From positions 62,001 through 126,000 of the forward strand of contig JAVKFY010000040.1 of assembly GCA_040223615.1 (NCBI GenBank): a stretch of DNA of 64,000 bases. The letters run 5' to 3'. Of the stretch, positions 8,919-17,705 are shown piece by piece (positions within the stretch are counted from its first letter, which is position 1; every line of letters begins with the position of its first letter). A program made the translations under genes and the position numbers. The DNA comes from JAVKFY01 sp040223615 (GTDB lineage: Bacteria > Pseudomonadota > Alphaproteobacteria > GCA-2731375). The notes beneath the pieces were generated by a model, which saw nothing but the letters and a program-made list of their open reading frames with translations, was not told the origin of the DNA and did not search any database.

Positions 8919-10391
8919 ATGCAGATCCGTGAGGCCCTGACGTTCGATGACGTCCTGCTGAAGCCCGCCGCCTCCGCCGTCCTGCCCGCCGAAACCGATA
9001 CCCGCACGCGCGTCACCCGCGACATCGTGCTCGGTATCCCGTTGATGTCGTCGGCGATGGACACCGTCACCGAGCATCGGCTGGCGATCGCGATGGCGCA
9101 GGCCGGCGGCATCGGCGTCATTCACAAGAACATGGACCCGGCGGCGCAGGCCGAGGAGGTCCGCCGGGTGAAGCGGTTCGAGGCCGGCATGGTGGTCAAC
9201 CCGGTCACCATCCATCCCGACGAGCCGCTGTCGACCGCGCTCGGCCTGATGCAGGGCCACGGCATTTCCGGCATTCCGGTGGTGACCCGCGAGACCGGCA
9301 AGCTGGTCGGCATCCTGACCAACCGCGACGTGCGCTTCGCCACCGACCAGAGCCAGCCGGTGTCCGAGCTGATGACCGCCAAGGACTTGGTCACGGTCAC
9401 CGGCGGATGCTCGCGCGAGGACGCCAAGCGCCTGCTGCACCAGCGCCGGATCGAGAAGCTGCTGGTGGTCGACGACAACTTCACCTGCATCGGCCTGGTC
9501 ACGGTGAAGGACATCGAAAAAGAACAGGCCTATCCGAACGCGGCCAAGGACGAACAGGGCCGGCTGCGCGTCGCGGCGGCGACCGGCGTCGGCGCCGACG
9601 GCCTGGCGCGGACCGAGGCGCTGATCGACGCCGGCGTCGACGTGATCGTGGTCGATACCGCGCATGGCCATTCCAATCGCGTTCTGGAAGCCGTGGCGGC
9701 GATCAAGAAGCTGACCAACTATACCCAGGTGATCGCCGGCAACGTGGCGACGAGCGAAGGCGCGCGGGCGATCCTCGATTCCGGCGCCGACGCGGTGAAG
9801 GTCGGCATCGGGCCGGGCTCGATCTGCACCACCCGCATGGTCGCTGGCGTCGGCGTGCCGCAGATGACGGCGCTGATGGACGTGCACGAGGTCTGCGGCA
9901 AGGCCGACGTGCCGCTGATCGCCGATGGCGGCATCAAGTTCTCCGGCGACCTGGCCAAGGCGATCGCAGCCGGCGCGAGCTGCGCCATGATCGGCTCGCT
10001 GCTGGCCGGCACCGACGAGGCGCCGGGCGAGGTGTTCCTGTACCAGGGCCGCTCGTTCAAGGCCTATCGCGGCATGGGCTCGCTGGGCGCGATGGCACGC
10101 GGCTCGGCCGACCGCTACTTCCAGCAGGAGATCTCCGACACCATGAAGATGGTGCCGGAGGGCATCGAGGGGCAGGTGCCGTACAAGGGCCCGGTCGGCA
10201 ACATTCTGCACCAGCTTGTCGGCGGCCTGCGCGCGGCGATGGGCTACACCGGCCAGGGCACGATCAACGACATGCGCCACGGCTGCGAGTTCCTGCGCAT
10301 CACCGGCGCCGGCCTGCGCGAGAGCCACGTGCACGACGTGCAGATCACGCGCGAAGCGCCGAACTATCCGTTCCACAACCTGAACGGATGA
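8919..10391 (+). CDS. guaB: Inosine-5'-monophosphate dehydrogenase
   Basis: This enzyme converts IMP to XMP with NAD+, the committed step to GMP. The 490-residue protein has the full bacterial layout: a TIM barrel interrupted by a two-CBS Bateman module (about residues 95-210), the catalytic loop GPGSICTTR with Cys303, the GGIKFSGD phosphate site, and the flap near RGMGSLGAM. The ATG at 8919 begins the conserved N-terminus (LTFDDVLL). Its TGA overlaps the next gene by 4 bp. guaA lies 3.8 kb downstream on the same strand, with a methyltransferase, a membrane protein and a diiron protein between. Confidence 0.98.
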   Translation: MQIREALTFDDVLLKPAASAVLPAETDTRTRVTRDIVLGIPLMSSAMDTVTEHRLAIAMAQAGGIGVIHKNMDPAAQAEEVRRVKRFEAGMVVNPVTIHPDEPLSTALGLMQGHGISGIPVVTRETGKLVGILTNRDVRFATDQSQPVSELMTAKDLVTVTGGCSREDAKRLLHQRRIEKLLVVDDNFTCIGLVTVKDIEKEQAYPNAAKDEQGRLRVAAATGVGADGLARTEALIDAGVDVIVVDTAHGHSNRVLEAVAAIKKLTNYTQVIAGNVATSEGARAILDSGADAVKVGIGPGSICTTRMVAGVGVPQMTALMDVHEVCGKADVPLIADGGIKFSGDLAKAIAAGASCAMIGSLLAGTDEAPGEVFLYQGRSFKAYRGMGSLGAMARGSADRYFQQEISDTMKMVPEGIEGQVPYKGPVGNILHQLVGGLRAAMGYTGQGTINDMRHGCEFLRITGAGLRESHVHDVQITREAPNYPFHNLNG

Positions 10392-11683
10392 CGCCGGGCG
10401 CGCGGATCGAGGCCGCCCTGCAGGCACTGGCGACGATCGGCACGTCGTCGCGCAATGTCGATACCGTGCTGCGCGACTTCTTCCGCGGCCGGCGTTATGC
10501 CGGCAGTGGCGATCGCCGCGCCGTCACCGAACTGGTCTACGAGGTGCTGCGCCACCGGGGCGAGCTGTTGTGGCGCTGCGGCGACGACGCGTCGTGGCGG
10601 CGGACCATGCTGGCCTTCCTGATCTTTCACCGGGACCACGGCTGGGACGAGGTCGAAGCCCTGTTCGCGGGCGGCACCTACGATCCGGCGCCGCTGAGCG
10701 ACGACGACCGGCTCTGGCTCGGCAGTTTGAGCGAGGCCGGGAGCCCGCCGGTCTGGGCCCGCGGCAACTTCCCGGCCTGGCTCGCCGACGACCTCGGCGC
10801 GCAGTTCGGCGACGCGGTGGGGGACGAGATGGCAGCCCTGAACCGGCCGGCGGCCGTCGACATCCGCGTCAACCGGCTGAAGACGAGGCGCGAGGAGATC
10901 GCCGGCTGGCTGGCGGAAGACGGTATCGAGACCACGCCGACCGATTTCAGCCCCGACGGTTTGCGGCTGGCGGCGCCGCGGGCGCTGACCAACCATGATC
11001 TTTACGAGCAGGGCGCGTTCGAAGTGCAGGACGAGGGCAGCCAGCTCGTTGCCCGGCTCACCGACGCGTGCCCGGGCGAACAGATCGTCGACCTGTGCGC
11101 CGGTGCCGGCGGCAAGACACTGGCGCTGGCGGCGGCGATGGGCGGGTCCGGCCAGATCTACGCCTTCGACAACAATGCCCGCCGGCTGGAGCGGATGAGG
11201 CCGCGCCTGGAGCGCGCCGGTGTGCGCAACGTCCAGGCTCATCAGGTGCCGCAGGCCAAGGACAAGCTGGCGGCGCTGGCCGACAGTATCGACCGTGTGC
11301 TGATTGACGCGCCGTGCTCCGGCACCGGCACCTGGCGCCGGCACCCGTCGGCGCGCTGGCGCCTGCGCCCGGACCACATCGAACGCCATTGCGTCAGCCA
11401 GGCGATGCTGCTGCGCGAGGGTGCCGGTCTGGTGCGGCCGGGCGGGCGGCTGGTCTACGCCACCTGCTCGGTGCTGTTCGCCGAGAACCAGCGGATCGTG
11501 CGCGACTTCCTGGGCGAGCGTGACGACTTCCGCGCGCTCGACATGGCCGAGGTCTGGACCGAGGCGCTGCCCGGCGTGGCACCGCCGGATCGTGGGTGGA
11601 CCGAGCCCGGCCTGCTGCTGACCCCGGCGCGCCACGGCTGCGACGCCTTCTACATCTGCGCGCTGGAACGCCGCGAGGGCTGA
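10388..11683 (+). CDS. RsmB-type 16S rRNA (cytosine-C5) methyltransferase
   Basis: A 431-residue SAM-dependent RNA m5C methyltransferase of the NOL1/NOP2/Sun family. A NusB-like N-terminal region (about 1-130) is followed by the Rossmann domain with LCAGAGGKT (SAM loop), DAPCSGTG (motif IV, Cys310) and YATCS (motif VI, Cys360, the nucleophile in known family members). The presence of an N-terminal region makes RsmB-like the best call, but the exact rRNA position cannot be assigned. The start overlaps the guaB stop (ATGA), so the two are coupled, an arrangement I recall from other Rhodospirillales. Confidence 0.88.
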   Translation: MTPGARIEAALQALATIGTSSRNVDTVLRDFFRGRRYAGSGDRRAVTELVYEVLRHRGELLWRCGDDASWRRTMLAFLIFHRDHGWDEVEALFAGGTYDPAPLSDDDRLWLGSLSEAGSPPVWARGNFPAWLADDLGAQFGDAVGDEMAALNRPAAVDIRVNRLKTRREEIAGWLAEDGIETTPTDFSPDGLRLAAPRALTNHDLYEQGAFEVQDEGSQLVARLTDACPGEQIVDLCAGAGGKTLALAAAMGGSGQIYAFDNNARRLERMRPRLERAGVRNVQAHQVPQAKDKLAALADSIDRVLIDAPCSGTGTWRRHPSARWRLRPDHIERHCVSQAMLLREGAGLVRPGGRLVYATCSVLFAENQRIVRDFLGERDDFRALDMAEVWTEALPGVAPPDRGWTEPGLLLTPARHGCDAFYICALERREG

Positions 11684-11740
11684 GCCCGACGTCGGATTGC
11701 GTCTAGACTGTCCGCGGGTCCGATCGACGGGGCGTCGCGT

Positions 11741-12910
11741 ATGGACGAATTGGGCCGGTCGTCGCCGCTGGCCGGCATAGGCAGACCGATCCGCTGGATC
11801 GGCAATGGCTGCTGCCTGCTCGGCGCGCTGTTGATCGCCGGCGGCACGGTCGTGTTCGCGGCCTATGGCGAGTTCGAGCCGGGCTTCTACATCTTCGGCG
11901 CCATCATGGTCGCGATCGGGCTGGGCATCCGCTGGGCCGTGTCGTGGCTGACGCGCGGCGCCGGGCCGGAGATGCCGGTGGTCGCCGGCTACGTGTTCAT
12001 GGGCTTCGGCGCCATCGCCGTGGCCGGCGGCATCGTGCTGACCTTCGATGACCCCGGCGGGATCGCGCTGATCGTCTTCGGCCTGGTGTTCATCGGCGCC
12101 GGCTGGCTGGCGCGGCGCCTGTTTGCCACGCCGGACGGCATGAAAAAGGTCGCGGTGACCAGCCACACCCTGTCGACGCAGACCGGCTCGCGAAACCAGA
12201 CCACCTATATCCACGTGCCGGAGGACGCCAGCGACGACGAGGTCGCGGCGGCGCGGGCCGACGCCCTGGCCGGCGAAGTGGAGAGCCGGGATGACTGGGC
12301 CAGCGGGCGCATCGAGGCGCAGGAGAGCCGGGCCGGCAACTGGTACTTCATCGCCGCGATCCTGTGGTCGGTGCTGTGCGTGATCCTGGCGGTCGTCGCC
12401 TGGTTGTGGGAGGCATTCATCTGGCTGCCGGCCGCAGCGGTCGGTGTCTGCGCGGTGGGGCTGTGGGTGCTGGCGGTGCGCAACCGTATGCGGCAGCAGA
12501 AGTTCGGCGTCAGTCACTTCGCCGTCGACCAGATGCCGGCGCGGCCGGGCGGGCCGCTGACCGGCACGATCGAGACCGGTGTATCGAAGGCGTCGCCGCC
12601 GGCCGACGGGTTCCGCGTCCGCCTGCGTTGCCTGCACCGCTACGAGTCGCAGGTGCGGATGGGCAACAGCGAACGGCACAGCACCCGACGCGTCACCGAT
12701 GTGAAATGGGAAGGCGAGGCGGCCGTGGCCGGGCATGCCAGCGCCCGCCATGACGGCCTCACCGTAGCCGTCGCCTTCGATCTCCCCGCCGACCAGCCGG
12801 TCTCGACCGCATGGCACTCGACCAACGGCGTGCGCTGGGAGCTGGAGGTCAGTGCCGCCATGCCCGGCATCGACTACAAGGCCACATTCGTGGTGCCGGT
12901 GCAGGCATAG
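11741..12910 (+). CDS. Multi-pass membrane protein with C-terminal soluble domain, unknown
   Basis: A 389-residue protein not assigned to any family. Four hydrophobic helices lie within residues 20-125. A hydrophilic segment (about 128-197, acidic in its middle) separates them from two more helices (about 198-244). The last 140 residues form a soluble, probably beta-rich domain that begins near KFGVSHF and includes repeated basic residues. There is no signal peptide and there are no catalytic motifs. The layout recalls proteins that sample membrane-proximal stress, but that is a guess. It is a single gene between the RsmB-like gene and the diiron gene. Confidence 0.7.
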   Translation: MDELGRSSPLAGIGRPIRWIGNGCCLLGALLIAGGTVVFAAYGEFEPGFYIFGAIMVAIGLGIRWAVSWLTRGAGPEMPVVAGYVFMGFGAIAVAGGIVLTFDDPGGIALIVFGLVFIGAGWLARRLFATPDGMKKVAVTSHTLSTQTGSRNQTTYIHVPEDASDDEVAAARADALAGEVESRDDWASGRIEAQESRAGNWYFIAAILWSVLCVILAVVAWLWEAFIWLPAAAVGVCAVGLWVLAVRNRMRQQKFGVSHFAVDQMPARPGGPLTGTIETGVSKASPPADGFRVRLRCLHRYESQVRMGNSERHSTRRVTDVKWEGEAAVAGHASARHDGLTVAVAFDLPADQPVSTAWHSTNGVRWELEVSAAMPGIDYKATFVVPVQA

Positions 12911-12923
12911 GCATTCCCGCTTG

Positions 12924-12945
12924 CTGAACTGACCCTTGTTCAGTT
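12924..12945. promoter_or_regulatory. Operator-like palindrome before the diiron gene
   Basis: Two overlapping symmetries share this site: CTGAAC/GTTCAG with an 8-base spacer, and AACTGA/TCAGTT with a 7-base spacer. The site lies 35 bp before the start of the diiron gene, where a repressor such as a TetR-family protein would bind. No regulator gene is adjacent. Confidence 0.45.
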
Positions 12946-12979
12946 AGTTTCCGGAAAACGTCTCAGCCGAGGATCAGCC

Positions 12980-14047
12980 ATGTCGACGACATATCGCTAC
13001 ACCATGCCGGTGGAGCAGACGAAGTGGAGCGTGGACGGCCAGGCCGCGACCCAGTTCACTTGGGAATATGACGACGGCCGCGCCGACCTGCTGAGCCTCT
13101 ACGACAAGGGCAAGAAGCAGCAGTGGGACGCCGCCGACCGCATCGACTGGTCGCAGAATCTCGACCCGGAGAACCCGATGCTGCTGCCCGACCAGGGCAT
13201 CTCGATCTATGGCTCGCCGATCTGGGAGAGGATGACCGACAAGGAGCGCGCCGACCTGCGCCGCCACTCCCAGGCCTGGCAAATCTCGCAGTTCATGCAC
13301 GGCGAGCAGGGCGCGCTGATCTGCACCGCCAAGATCGTGCAGACCGTGCCGGACATCGATTCCAAGTTCTATGCCGCCACCCAGGTAATGGACGAGGCGC
13401 GCCACGTGGAGGCCTATTCGCGCCTGCTGCACGACAAGTTCGACCTGGCCTACCCGATCTCGCCGCCGCTGCTGGCGTTGCTGCAGGACACGGTGCGCGA
13501 CAGCCGCTGGGACTTCACCTATCTGGGCATGCAGATCCTGATCGAGGGGCTGGCGCTGGCCGCGTTCCAGCGCATCCGCGACGCGTCGGAGAACGACCTG
13601 GCGGCCTCGGTCAACGCCTACGTGATGCAGGACGAGGCGCGCCACGTCGCCTTCGGCCGGCTGGCGCTGCGCGACTACTACCCGCACCTGAGCCAGCACG
13701 AACGCGACCAGCGCGAGGAGTTCGCGGTGCAGGCCTGCTACCACATGCGCGATCGCTTCAACACGCCGGAAATCTGGGACGTGCTCGGCCTGCCGACGCA
13801 GGAATGTCAGCAGTATGTCGAGAATTCGGAGCAGATGAAGCTGTTCCGCACCCGCCTGTTCAGCCGCATCGTGCCGACGATGAAGGACATCGGCCTGTGG
13901 GGCCCGAAGGTGCAGGCGGCGTACGTCGACATGGGCGTGATGGAGTTCGCCGAGATCGACAGCGCCGCGCTGCTGGCCAAGGACGCCCAGGTGGCCGAGG
14001 AATTCGATGCCAAGCGCCACGTCGAGGAAGGCATCGCCGCCGAATAA
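12980..14047 (+). CDS. Ferritin-like diiron-carboxylate protein (R2/AurF-like oxygenase)
   Basis: A 355-residue helical protein with a complete diiron ligand set: Glu109 (HGEQG), Glu139 and His142 (MDEARH), Glu189 (LIEGLAL), Glu219 and His222 (QDEARH). Spacing and the two ExxH motifs match R2-like and AurF-like oxygenases rather than rubrerythrins. Length and lack of a partner radical-enzyme gene argue against a ribonucleotide reductase subunit. It could be an N-oxygenase, an acyl desaturase-like enzyme or an orphan oxidase; the substrate is unknown. GAGGAT lies 6 bases before the ATG. A palindrome upstream and a strong terminator downstream suggest an independently regulated single gene. Confidence 0.8.
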   Translation: MSTTYRYTMPVEQTKWSVDGQAATQFTWEYDDGRADLLSLYDKGKKQQWDAADRIDWSQNLDPENPMLLPDQGISIYGSPIWERMTDKERADLRRHSQAWQISQFMHGEQGALICTAKIVQTVPDIDSKFYAATQVMDEARHVEAYSRLLHDKFDLAYPISPPLLALLQDTVRDSRWDFTYLGMQILIEGLALAAFQRIRDASENDLAASVNAYVMQDEARHVAFGRLALRDYYPHLSQHERDQREEFAVQACYHMRDRFNTPEIWDVLGLPTQECQQYVENSEQMKLFRTRLFSRIVPTMKDIGLWGPKVQAAYVDMGVMEFAEIDSAALLAKDAQVAEEFDAKRHVEEGIAAE

Positions 14048-14083
14048 CGAGAACAACCAAACCTGCCTCGGCGGGATCCCCTC

Positions 14084-14124
14084 GGGCGTCGCCGGTCTTC
14101 GGCGGCGCCCTTCGCTTGTCTTTC
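14084..14124 (+). terminator. Rho-independent terminator after the diiron gene
   Basis: An 11-bp GC-rich stem with one G-T pair (14084-14094 with 14100-14110) and a 5-base loop is followed by TTCGCTTGTCTTTC. It separates the diiron gene from guaA. Confidence 0.65.
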
Positions 14125-14178
14125 AACGGCTAGCTCTGGGTGCTGGACTCGCGCCCCGTGGCTGCATAGCTTCCGGCG

Positions 14179-15723
14179 ATGACACCTTCCGTCCTGATCC
14201 TCGACTTCGGCAGCCAGGTGACGCAACTGATCGCGCGGCGCGTGCGCGAGAGCGGCGTCTATTGCGAGATCGTGCCGTTCAACAACGCCACCGATGCGCT
14301 TGAACAAAAACCTCAGGCAATTATCCTAAGTGGCGGCCCTGCTTCGTTAACTGACATTCAGTCGCCCCGCGCGCCGGCGGCGGTGTTCGAGGCCGGGGTG
14401 CCGGTGCTTGGCATCTGCTACGGCTTCCAGGCGATGTGCCAGCAGCTCGGTGGCGACATCGAGAGCGCCGACGAGCGCGAGTTCGGCCGCGCCTTCCTCG
14501 ACGTGGTCGAGGACTGCGCCCTGTTCGACGGGCTGTGGCAGGCCGGCGAGCGGCACCAGGTGTGGATGAGCCACGGCGACCGGGTGAAGCAACTCCCACC
14601 CGGCTTCAAGGTGGTCGGCAAGAGCGACAACGCCCCGATCGCCGCCGTTGCCGACGAGGCGCGACGCTACTACGGCGTGCTGTTCCACCCCGAGGTCGTC
14701 CATACGCCCGATGGCGCCCGGCTGTTGGCCAACTTCACCCAGAAGGTCGCCGGGCTGGACGGCGACTGGTCGATGGCGGCGTTCCGCGAGCAGGCCATCG
14801 AACGGGTGCGCGCGCAGGTCGGCGACGGCCGGGTGATCTGCGGCCTGTCCGGCGGCGTCGACAGTTCGGTGGTGGCGGTGCTGCTGCACGAGGCGATCGG
14901 CGAGCAGTTGCAGTGCGTGTTCGTCGATACCGGCATGATGCGGGCCGGCGAGGCCGACGAGGTGGTGAGCCTGTTCCGCGGCCACTACAACATCCCGCTG
15001 GTGCACCGCGACGCGTCGGAGCTGTTCCTTGGCAAGCTCGCCGGGGTCAGCGACCCGGAGCAGAAGCGCAAGATCATCGGTGCCACCTTCATCGACGTGT
15101 TCGAGGAGGAGGCGAAGAAGATCGAGGGCGCCGCCTTCCTGGCCCAGGGAACGCTGTACCCGGACGTGATCGAATCCGTCAGCTTCGCCGGTGGCCCGTC
15201 AGTCACCATCAAGTCGCACCACAATGTCGGCGGCCTGCCGGAGCGGATGAATTTTCAACTCGTCGAACCGCTCCGTGAGTTGTTCAAAGATGAAGTGAGG
15301 AAGCTCGGAGAAGAACTTGGTCTACCTCACTCTTTCGTCGGTAGACATCCCTTCCCGGGGCCGGGCCTGGCGATCCGCATTCCAGGCGAGATCACCGGCG
15401 AGAAGCTGGCCATCCTGCGCCAGGCCGACACCATCTATCTGGAGGAGATCCGCAACGCCGGGCTCTATGACGCGATCTGGCAGGCCTTCGCCGTGCTGCT
15501 GCCGGTGCGCACCGTCGGCGTGATGGGCGACAGCCGGACTTACGACTATGCGTGTGCGTTACGTGCGGTAACCTCGCTGGACGGCATGACGGCGGACTAC
15601 TACCCGTTCCCGCATGACTTCCTTGGGCGCGTCGCCAACCGCATCATCAACGAGGTCCGCGGCATCAATCGCGTCACCTATGACATCACCTCCAAGCCGC
15701 CGGGCACCATCGAGTGGGAGTAG
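14179..15723 (+). CDS. guaA: GMP synthase (glutamine-hydrolysing)
   Basis: GuaA aminates XMP to GMP using ATP and glutamine. The 514-residue protein has a class I glutamine amidotransferase domain (Cys80 in GICYGF, His170 and Glu172 in FHPEV), then the ATP pyrophosphatase domain with P-loop SGGVDSS at 224-230, and the C-terminal dimerisation domain ending in GTIEWE. Three internal stretches (near residues 40-62, 358-392 and 455-462) use codons that are rare elsewhere in this window, such as CTA, TTA, AAA, CAA and AGT, although the protein stays canonical. It stands behind a terminator and so must have its own promoter. Confidence 0.98.
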   Translation: MTPSVLILDFGSQVTQLIARRVRESGVYCEIVPFNNATDALEQKPQAIILSGGPASLTDIQSPRAPAAVFEAGVPVLGICYGFQAMCQQLGGDIESADEREFGRAFLDVVEDCALFDGLWQAGERHQVWMSHGDRVKQLPPGFKVVGKSDNAPIAAVADEARRYYGVLFHPEVVHTPDGARLLANFTQKVAGLDGDWSMAAFREQAIERVRAQVGDGRVICGLSGGVDSSVVAVLLHEAIGEQLQCVFVDTGMMRAGEADEVVSLFRGHYNIPLVHRDASELFLGKLAGVSDPEQKRKIIGATFIDVFEEEAKKIEGAAFLAQGTLYPDVIESVSFAGGPSVTIKSHHNVGGLPERMNFQLVEPLRELFKDEVRKLGEELGLPHSFVGRHPFPGPGLAIRIPGEITGEKLAILRQADTIYLEEIRNAGLYDAIWQAFAVLLPVRTVGVMGDSRTYDYACALRAVTSLDGMTADYYPFPHDFLGRVANRIINEVRGINRVTYDITSKPPGTIEWE

Positions 15724-15751
15724 CCGGACCGGCTGTGCGCGGGCTCGACCG

Positions 15752-15780
15752 TTGACATGCGCAACCGCGTGACGACAACC
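15752..15780 (+). promoter_or_regulatory. Possible promoter before the acyltransferase gene
   Basis: TTGACA at 15752-15757 matches the -35 consensus. The matching -10 position (ACAACC) is poor, and only 27 bp remain to the GTG start. Confidence 0.25.
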
Positions 15781-15806
15781 CGCGCGCCGCGCCAGGCGCT
15801 GCCGCC

Positions 15807-17672
15807 GTGAAGTACCGGCCCGAGATCGACGGCCTGCGCGGGCTGGCCGTCGTCCCGGTCATCTTGTTCCATGCCGGGTTCGAGCCGTTCAGCGGCGGCT
15901 ACGTCGGAGTCGACGTCTTCTTCGTGATCAGCGGCTACCTGATCGCGTCGATCATCCTGGACGAGAGGGCGGACGGCCGGTTCACGCTACTCGGCTTTTA
16001 CGAGCGGCGGGCACGGCGGATCCTGCCGGCGCTGTACGTCGTCACCGGTGTCACGGCCGCCGTCGCCGCCGTCGTCCTCAAGCCGAGCCACCTGATCAGC
16101 CTGGCGCAGAGCGTCATCTCGATCCCGGTATTCGCGTCCAACGTCTACTTCTGGAGTGAGCGCGGCTACTTTGGCGAGGCGATAGAGCTCAAGCCGCTGG
16201 TCCACACCTGGAGCCTGGCGGTCGAGGAGCAGTTCTATCTCGTCTTCCCGCTTCTGGTGATGGGTCTGTGGCGCTGGCCGAGGCTTCTGGTCGGCGTGCT
16301 GGCCGCTGGCTTCTGCCTGTCGCTGTTCGCATCCTGGTACATCACCAAGCTGCACTTCGAGACCGCGTTCTACCTGCCGATGACCCGGGCGTGGGAACTC
16401 GCGGCCGGCGTCGGCCTGGCGTTCCTGTCGCGGGCCGGTTTCACCGGATTTCGTGGGCCGCTGGCGGAACTGCTGAGCCTGACCGGGCTCGGGCTGCTGG
16501 CCTATGCCTACCTGGGCTTCGACGAGGCGACGCCGTTCCCTTACACCAGCGCCCTGATACCGGTGGCCGGTTCGGCGCTGATCATCGTCGCATCGCCGGA
16601 CGCCGCATGGATCAGGCGGTTTCTGGCCGCGAGGCCGCTCGTGCTCGTCGGCTTGATCAGCTACTCGCTGTACCTGGTGCACCAGCCGGTGTTCGCGATC
16701 TCCCGACACGCCGGCTGGTTCGACGGCAACGAGGTCGCCCTGATCGCGGCCAGCTTCGCCGCCGCCGCGGCGAGCTACTGGCTGGTGGAGCGGCCATTCA
16801 GGAACCGCGCCTACCTGCGCCGGCGGACCGTGTTCGTGCTTGCCTTGCTGGGCGGGCTGGCGCTGGCCGGCGCCGGGCTGACGCTGATTGCGAGCGACGG
16901 GCTGATCGGGCGCTATGGCCCGCAGGACCAGCGCCTGCTGCGGCAGTTCACCACCTATGCCGACTACAACCAGAAGCTGTTCGACAGTCTTGAACTGGCG
17001 CCGTTCCGGGACGGCGGCAGGAAGATCCTGCTGGTCGGCGACAGCCATGCGAAGGACTTCCTCAACGTCGTCCGCGAGCGGGGCTATTTCGACGCGCTAT
17101 CCTTCTCGACCAAGCAGATCGATTCCGATTGCGGACCGCTCTTCCTGCCCGACGACAAGGTGATCGACAGGTTCATCCCGGACTCGCAGAAGGAGCGCTG
17201 CGCGGTTCAGGGGCGGTTCGAAGGCGACCGGGTCCGCGAGCTCGCACGGCAGGCCGACGAAATATGGTTGTCCGGTTCATGGGAGCGCTGGGTGGTCCCG
17301 TTCCTGCCGGAGACCGTGCGCCGGCTGGAAGCCGAGTTTCAGGCCACCGTCAGGGTTTTCGGCCGCAAGAACTTCGGCACGGTGAGCCAAGAGATCGTGC
17401 TCGATATTCCGGTGAGGGAACGGGCGCGATATACACAACCGGCGGCAGAATCCGCGCGCGCCGTGAACCAGGCGATGAACGACGCGCTTGGCCGGCGCGA
17501 TAGCTACTATGACGTGATGGACATCATGTGCGGCGGCAGCGCCGCGAACTGCCGGATATTCGATGCCGAAGGCAATCTGATCTCGCCCGATGGCGGCCAC
17601 CTCACGCGCGAGGGCGCCATCGAAGTGGGGCGCCGGATGCGCGAGCTGCTGGACGGAATCGTTCGCGAGTAA
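15807..17672 (+). CDS. OafA/YrhL-type acyltransferase fused to an SGNH domain
   Basis: A membrane enzyme that acylates surface polysaccharide or lipid sugars. Residues 1-375 are the acyltransferase-3 domain of about ten helices, with His22 in LFHAG (family catalytic residue) and the RRARRILPAL segment. Residues 400-621 are a periplasmic SGNH esterase-like domain: Ser413 in GDSH and Asp595/His598 in SPDGGH. Translation starts at GTG, giving the family N-terminus (KYRPEIDGLRG). The acceptor is unknown; no glycan locus is adjacent. It converges on the YbhN-like gene, 33 bp away. Confidence 0.9.
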   Translation: MKYRPEIDGLRGLAVVPVILFHAGFEPFSGGYVGVDVFFVISGYLIASIILDERADGRFTLLGFYERRARRILPALYVVTGVTAAVAAVVLKPSHLISLAQSVISIPVFASNVYFWSERGYFGEAIELKPLVHTWSLAVEEQFYLVFPLLVMGLWRWPRLLVGVLAAGFCLSLFASWYITKLHFETAFYLPMTRAWELAAGVGLAFLSRAGFTGFRGPLAELLSLTGLGLLAYAYLGFDEATPFPYTSALIPVAGSALIIVASPDAAWIRRFLAARPLVLVGLISYSLYLVHQPVFAISRHAGWFDGNEVALIAASFAAAAASYWLVERPFRNRAYLRRRTVFVLALLGGLALAGAGLTLIASDGLIGRYGPQDQRLLRQFTTYADYNQKLFDSLELAPFRDGGRKILLVGDSHAKDFLNVVRERGYFDALSFSTKQIDSDCGPLFLPDDKVIDRFIPDSQKERCAVQGRFEGDRVRELARQADEIWLSGSWERWVVPFLPETVRRLEAEFQATVRVFGRKNFGTVSQEIVLDIPVRERARYTQPAAESARAVNQAMNDALGRRDSYYDVMDIMCGGSAANCRIFDAEGNLISPDGGHLTREGAIEVGRRMRELLDGIVRE

Positions 17673-17705
17673 TCGGGCGCGCGGCGCCGGTCGTTTCGCG
17701 CCGCT

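Noticed and set aside
10364..12817. 817-codon minus-strand frame opposite the RsmB-like and membrane-protein genes
   Set aside because: It has no recognisable domains and a skewed composition (Arg, Gln, His), and covers two well-supported genes on the other strand.
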